6,422 nucleotides of DNA from positions 1 to 6,422 of the forward strand of contig JALGWB010000202.1 in the NCBI GenBank assembly GCA_025774405.1, in the 5' to 3' direction. Positions within the stretch are counted from its first letter, which is position 1. Every line of letters begins with the position of its first letter. The DNA is from a bacterium (GTDB lineage: Bacteria > Arandabacterota > Arandabacteria > Arandabacterales > Arandabacteraceae). The notes below the pieces were generated by a model. The model was not told where the DNA came from and did not search any database. It saw only the letters and a list, made by a program, of their open reading frames with translations. A program made the position numbers and the translations under genes. Shown here in pieces: positions 5,984-6,422 of the stretch.

Positions 5984-6012
5984 TTTAATCGATCATCGTC
6001 ACATGATAGAAT
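5984..6012 (+). promoter_or_regulatory. Putative extended -10 promoter for the YfhO-like gene
   Basis: TGATAGAAT (6004-6012) matches the extended -10 TGnTATAAT at all but one position. A weak -35 (TTTAAT, 5984-5989) lies 17 bases upstream. Transcription would begin near 6019, which puts ATG 6041 with GGGAG (6033-6037) on a leader of about 20 bases and excludes the ATG at 6011. An inverted pair TGATC (5973-5977) and GATCA (5991-5995) overlaps the -35 area and could be an operator. Confidence 0.4.
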
Positions 6013-6040
6013 GAAGTCGAAATCACAGTACCGGGAGACC

Positions 6041-6422
6041 ATGACTCGAACGTTCAGAACTACGCTGGTTGTTGTGGGCATATTCGCCTGTATCGCTATT
6101 TTCTTCTTTCGCGATGTGCTCATTGGAGAGAATGTCTTCCTTGATTGCAATCCGGCTCGCTACGATCCCTGGCGTACACTGGCCTCAACTGAGCAACTTC
6201 AGAGCCCCTCCTACTGGCAGGATTCCTTCCTTACGTATCTACCTAGACGCGTTTTCCTCTCTGAGCGGGTCAAGAAGCACGAAATTCCACTCTGGAACCC
6301 TTACATCTTTGCTGGTACCCCTTTCCTGGCCGATCCACAGGCCCGGGTTTTCTACCCGATTGAGCTATTTCTGCTTCTATTTGAGCCAACAAAGGCAATG
6401 GCATTTGATGCTACCATCCACG
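6041..6422 (+). CDS. YfhO-like membrane protein, N-terminal part (3' end outside window)
   Basis: About 127 residues are visible and the frame is open to the right edge. Residues about 7-25 (RTTLVVVGIFACIAIFFF) are the first membrane segment. After it come LDCNPARYDPW, QDSFLTYLPRRVFLSERVKK, HEIPLWNPYIFAGTPFLADP and ARVFYPIELFLLLFEP. The order 'iPlWnPyifgGtPflad.q..vfYP' in the first outer loop is the hallmark of YfhO-type bacterial membrane proteins. These have a GT-C-like topology, and Bacillus YfhO is linked to glycosylation of lipoteichoic acid. The role here is probably glycosyl transfer to a surface polymer (inference). The frame is open from 5942, so ATGs at 5942, 5954 and 6011 are possible starts. 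I prefer 6041 because of GGGAG at 6033-6037 (spacing short at 3 bases) and the -10 element at 6007-6012. Confidence 0.85.
   Translation, partial: MTRTFRTTLVVVGIFACIAIFFFRDVLIGENVFLDCNPARYDPWRTLASTEQLQSPSYWQDSFLTYLPRRVFLSERVKKHEIPLWNPYIFAGTPFLADPQARVFYPIELFLLLFEPTKAMAFDATIH

Overview
The window is a gene-dense bacterial fragment of roughly 50% GC that looks like a metagenome contig from an uncultured lineage. The protein types (secreted DUF1028 protein with TPRs, exported sulfatase-fold enzyme, YfhO-like and large GT-C-like membrane proteins) are common in little-cultured Gram-negative phyla. Nothing here fixes the phylum, so that is only an impression. No tRNA, rRNA, CRISPR array, transposase or phage gene is visible.

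Left part (1-2742, + strand): an apparent operon of three tightly spaced genes. These are the C-terminal end of an Esterase_D/enterochelin-esterase-like hydrolase, a secreted DUF1028 (Ntn-hydrolase fold) protein with a C-terminal TPR pair, and an exported sulfatase/alkaline-phosphatase-superfamily enzyme. Gaps between stop and start are only 2 and 4 bases. The last enzyme is split by a +1 frame change at CTT-TGA-T: its expected C-terminal region continues without a break in the next frame to 2742.

Middle (2934-3695, + strand): a Fpg/Nei-family DNA glycosylase with its C-terminal zinc finger intact, but with Ala instead of Pro as the residue after the initiator Met. The 191 bases before it hold no convincing gene or strong promoter. 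A 220-base stretch (3696-3915) separates it from the next, convergent gene. It is rich in inverted repeats and has no coding signal I believe.

Right part: a long minus-strand polytopic membrane protein (5857 down to 3916) that resembles GT-C glycosyltransferases of the PMT/ArnT type. It too is interrupted near its C-terminus by a +1 frame change (about 4283-4338). Divergent from it, from about 6041 and running off the right edge, is the N-terminus of a YfhO-like membrane protein. Promoter-like sequences face both ways in the 183-base divergent intergenic region. These two genes probably act in cell-surface glycan or lipid-linked sugar metabolism (inference).

The most interesting observations are the sulfatase frame change at a heptamer matching the core of the RF2 (prfB) +1 frameshift site, the second +1 shift in the neighbouring membrane protein, the non-canonical nucleophile positions of the sulfatase-like enzyme and the DNA glycosylase, and the structured convergent intergenic region. 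Sequencing error or gene decay remains the simplest explanation for the frame changes.
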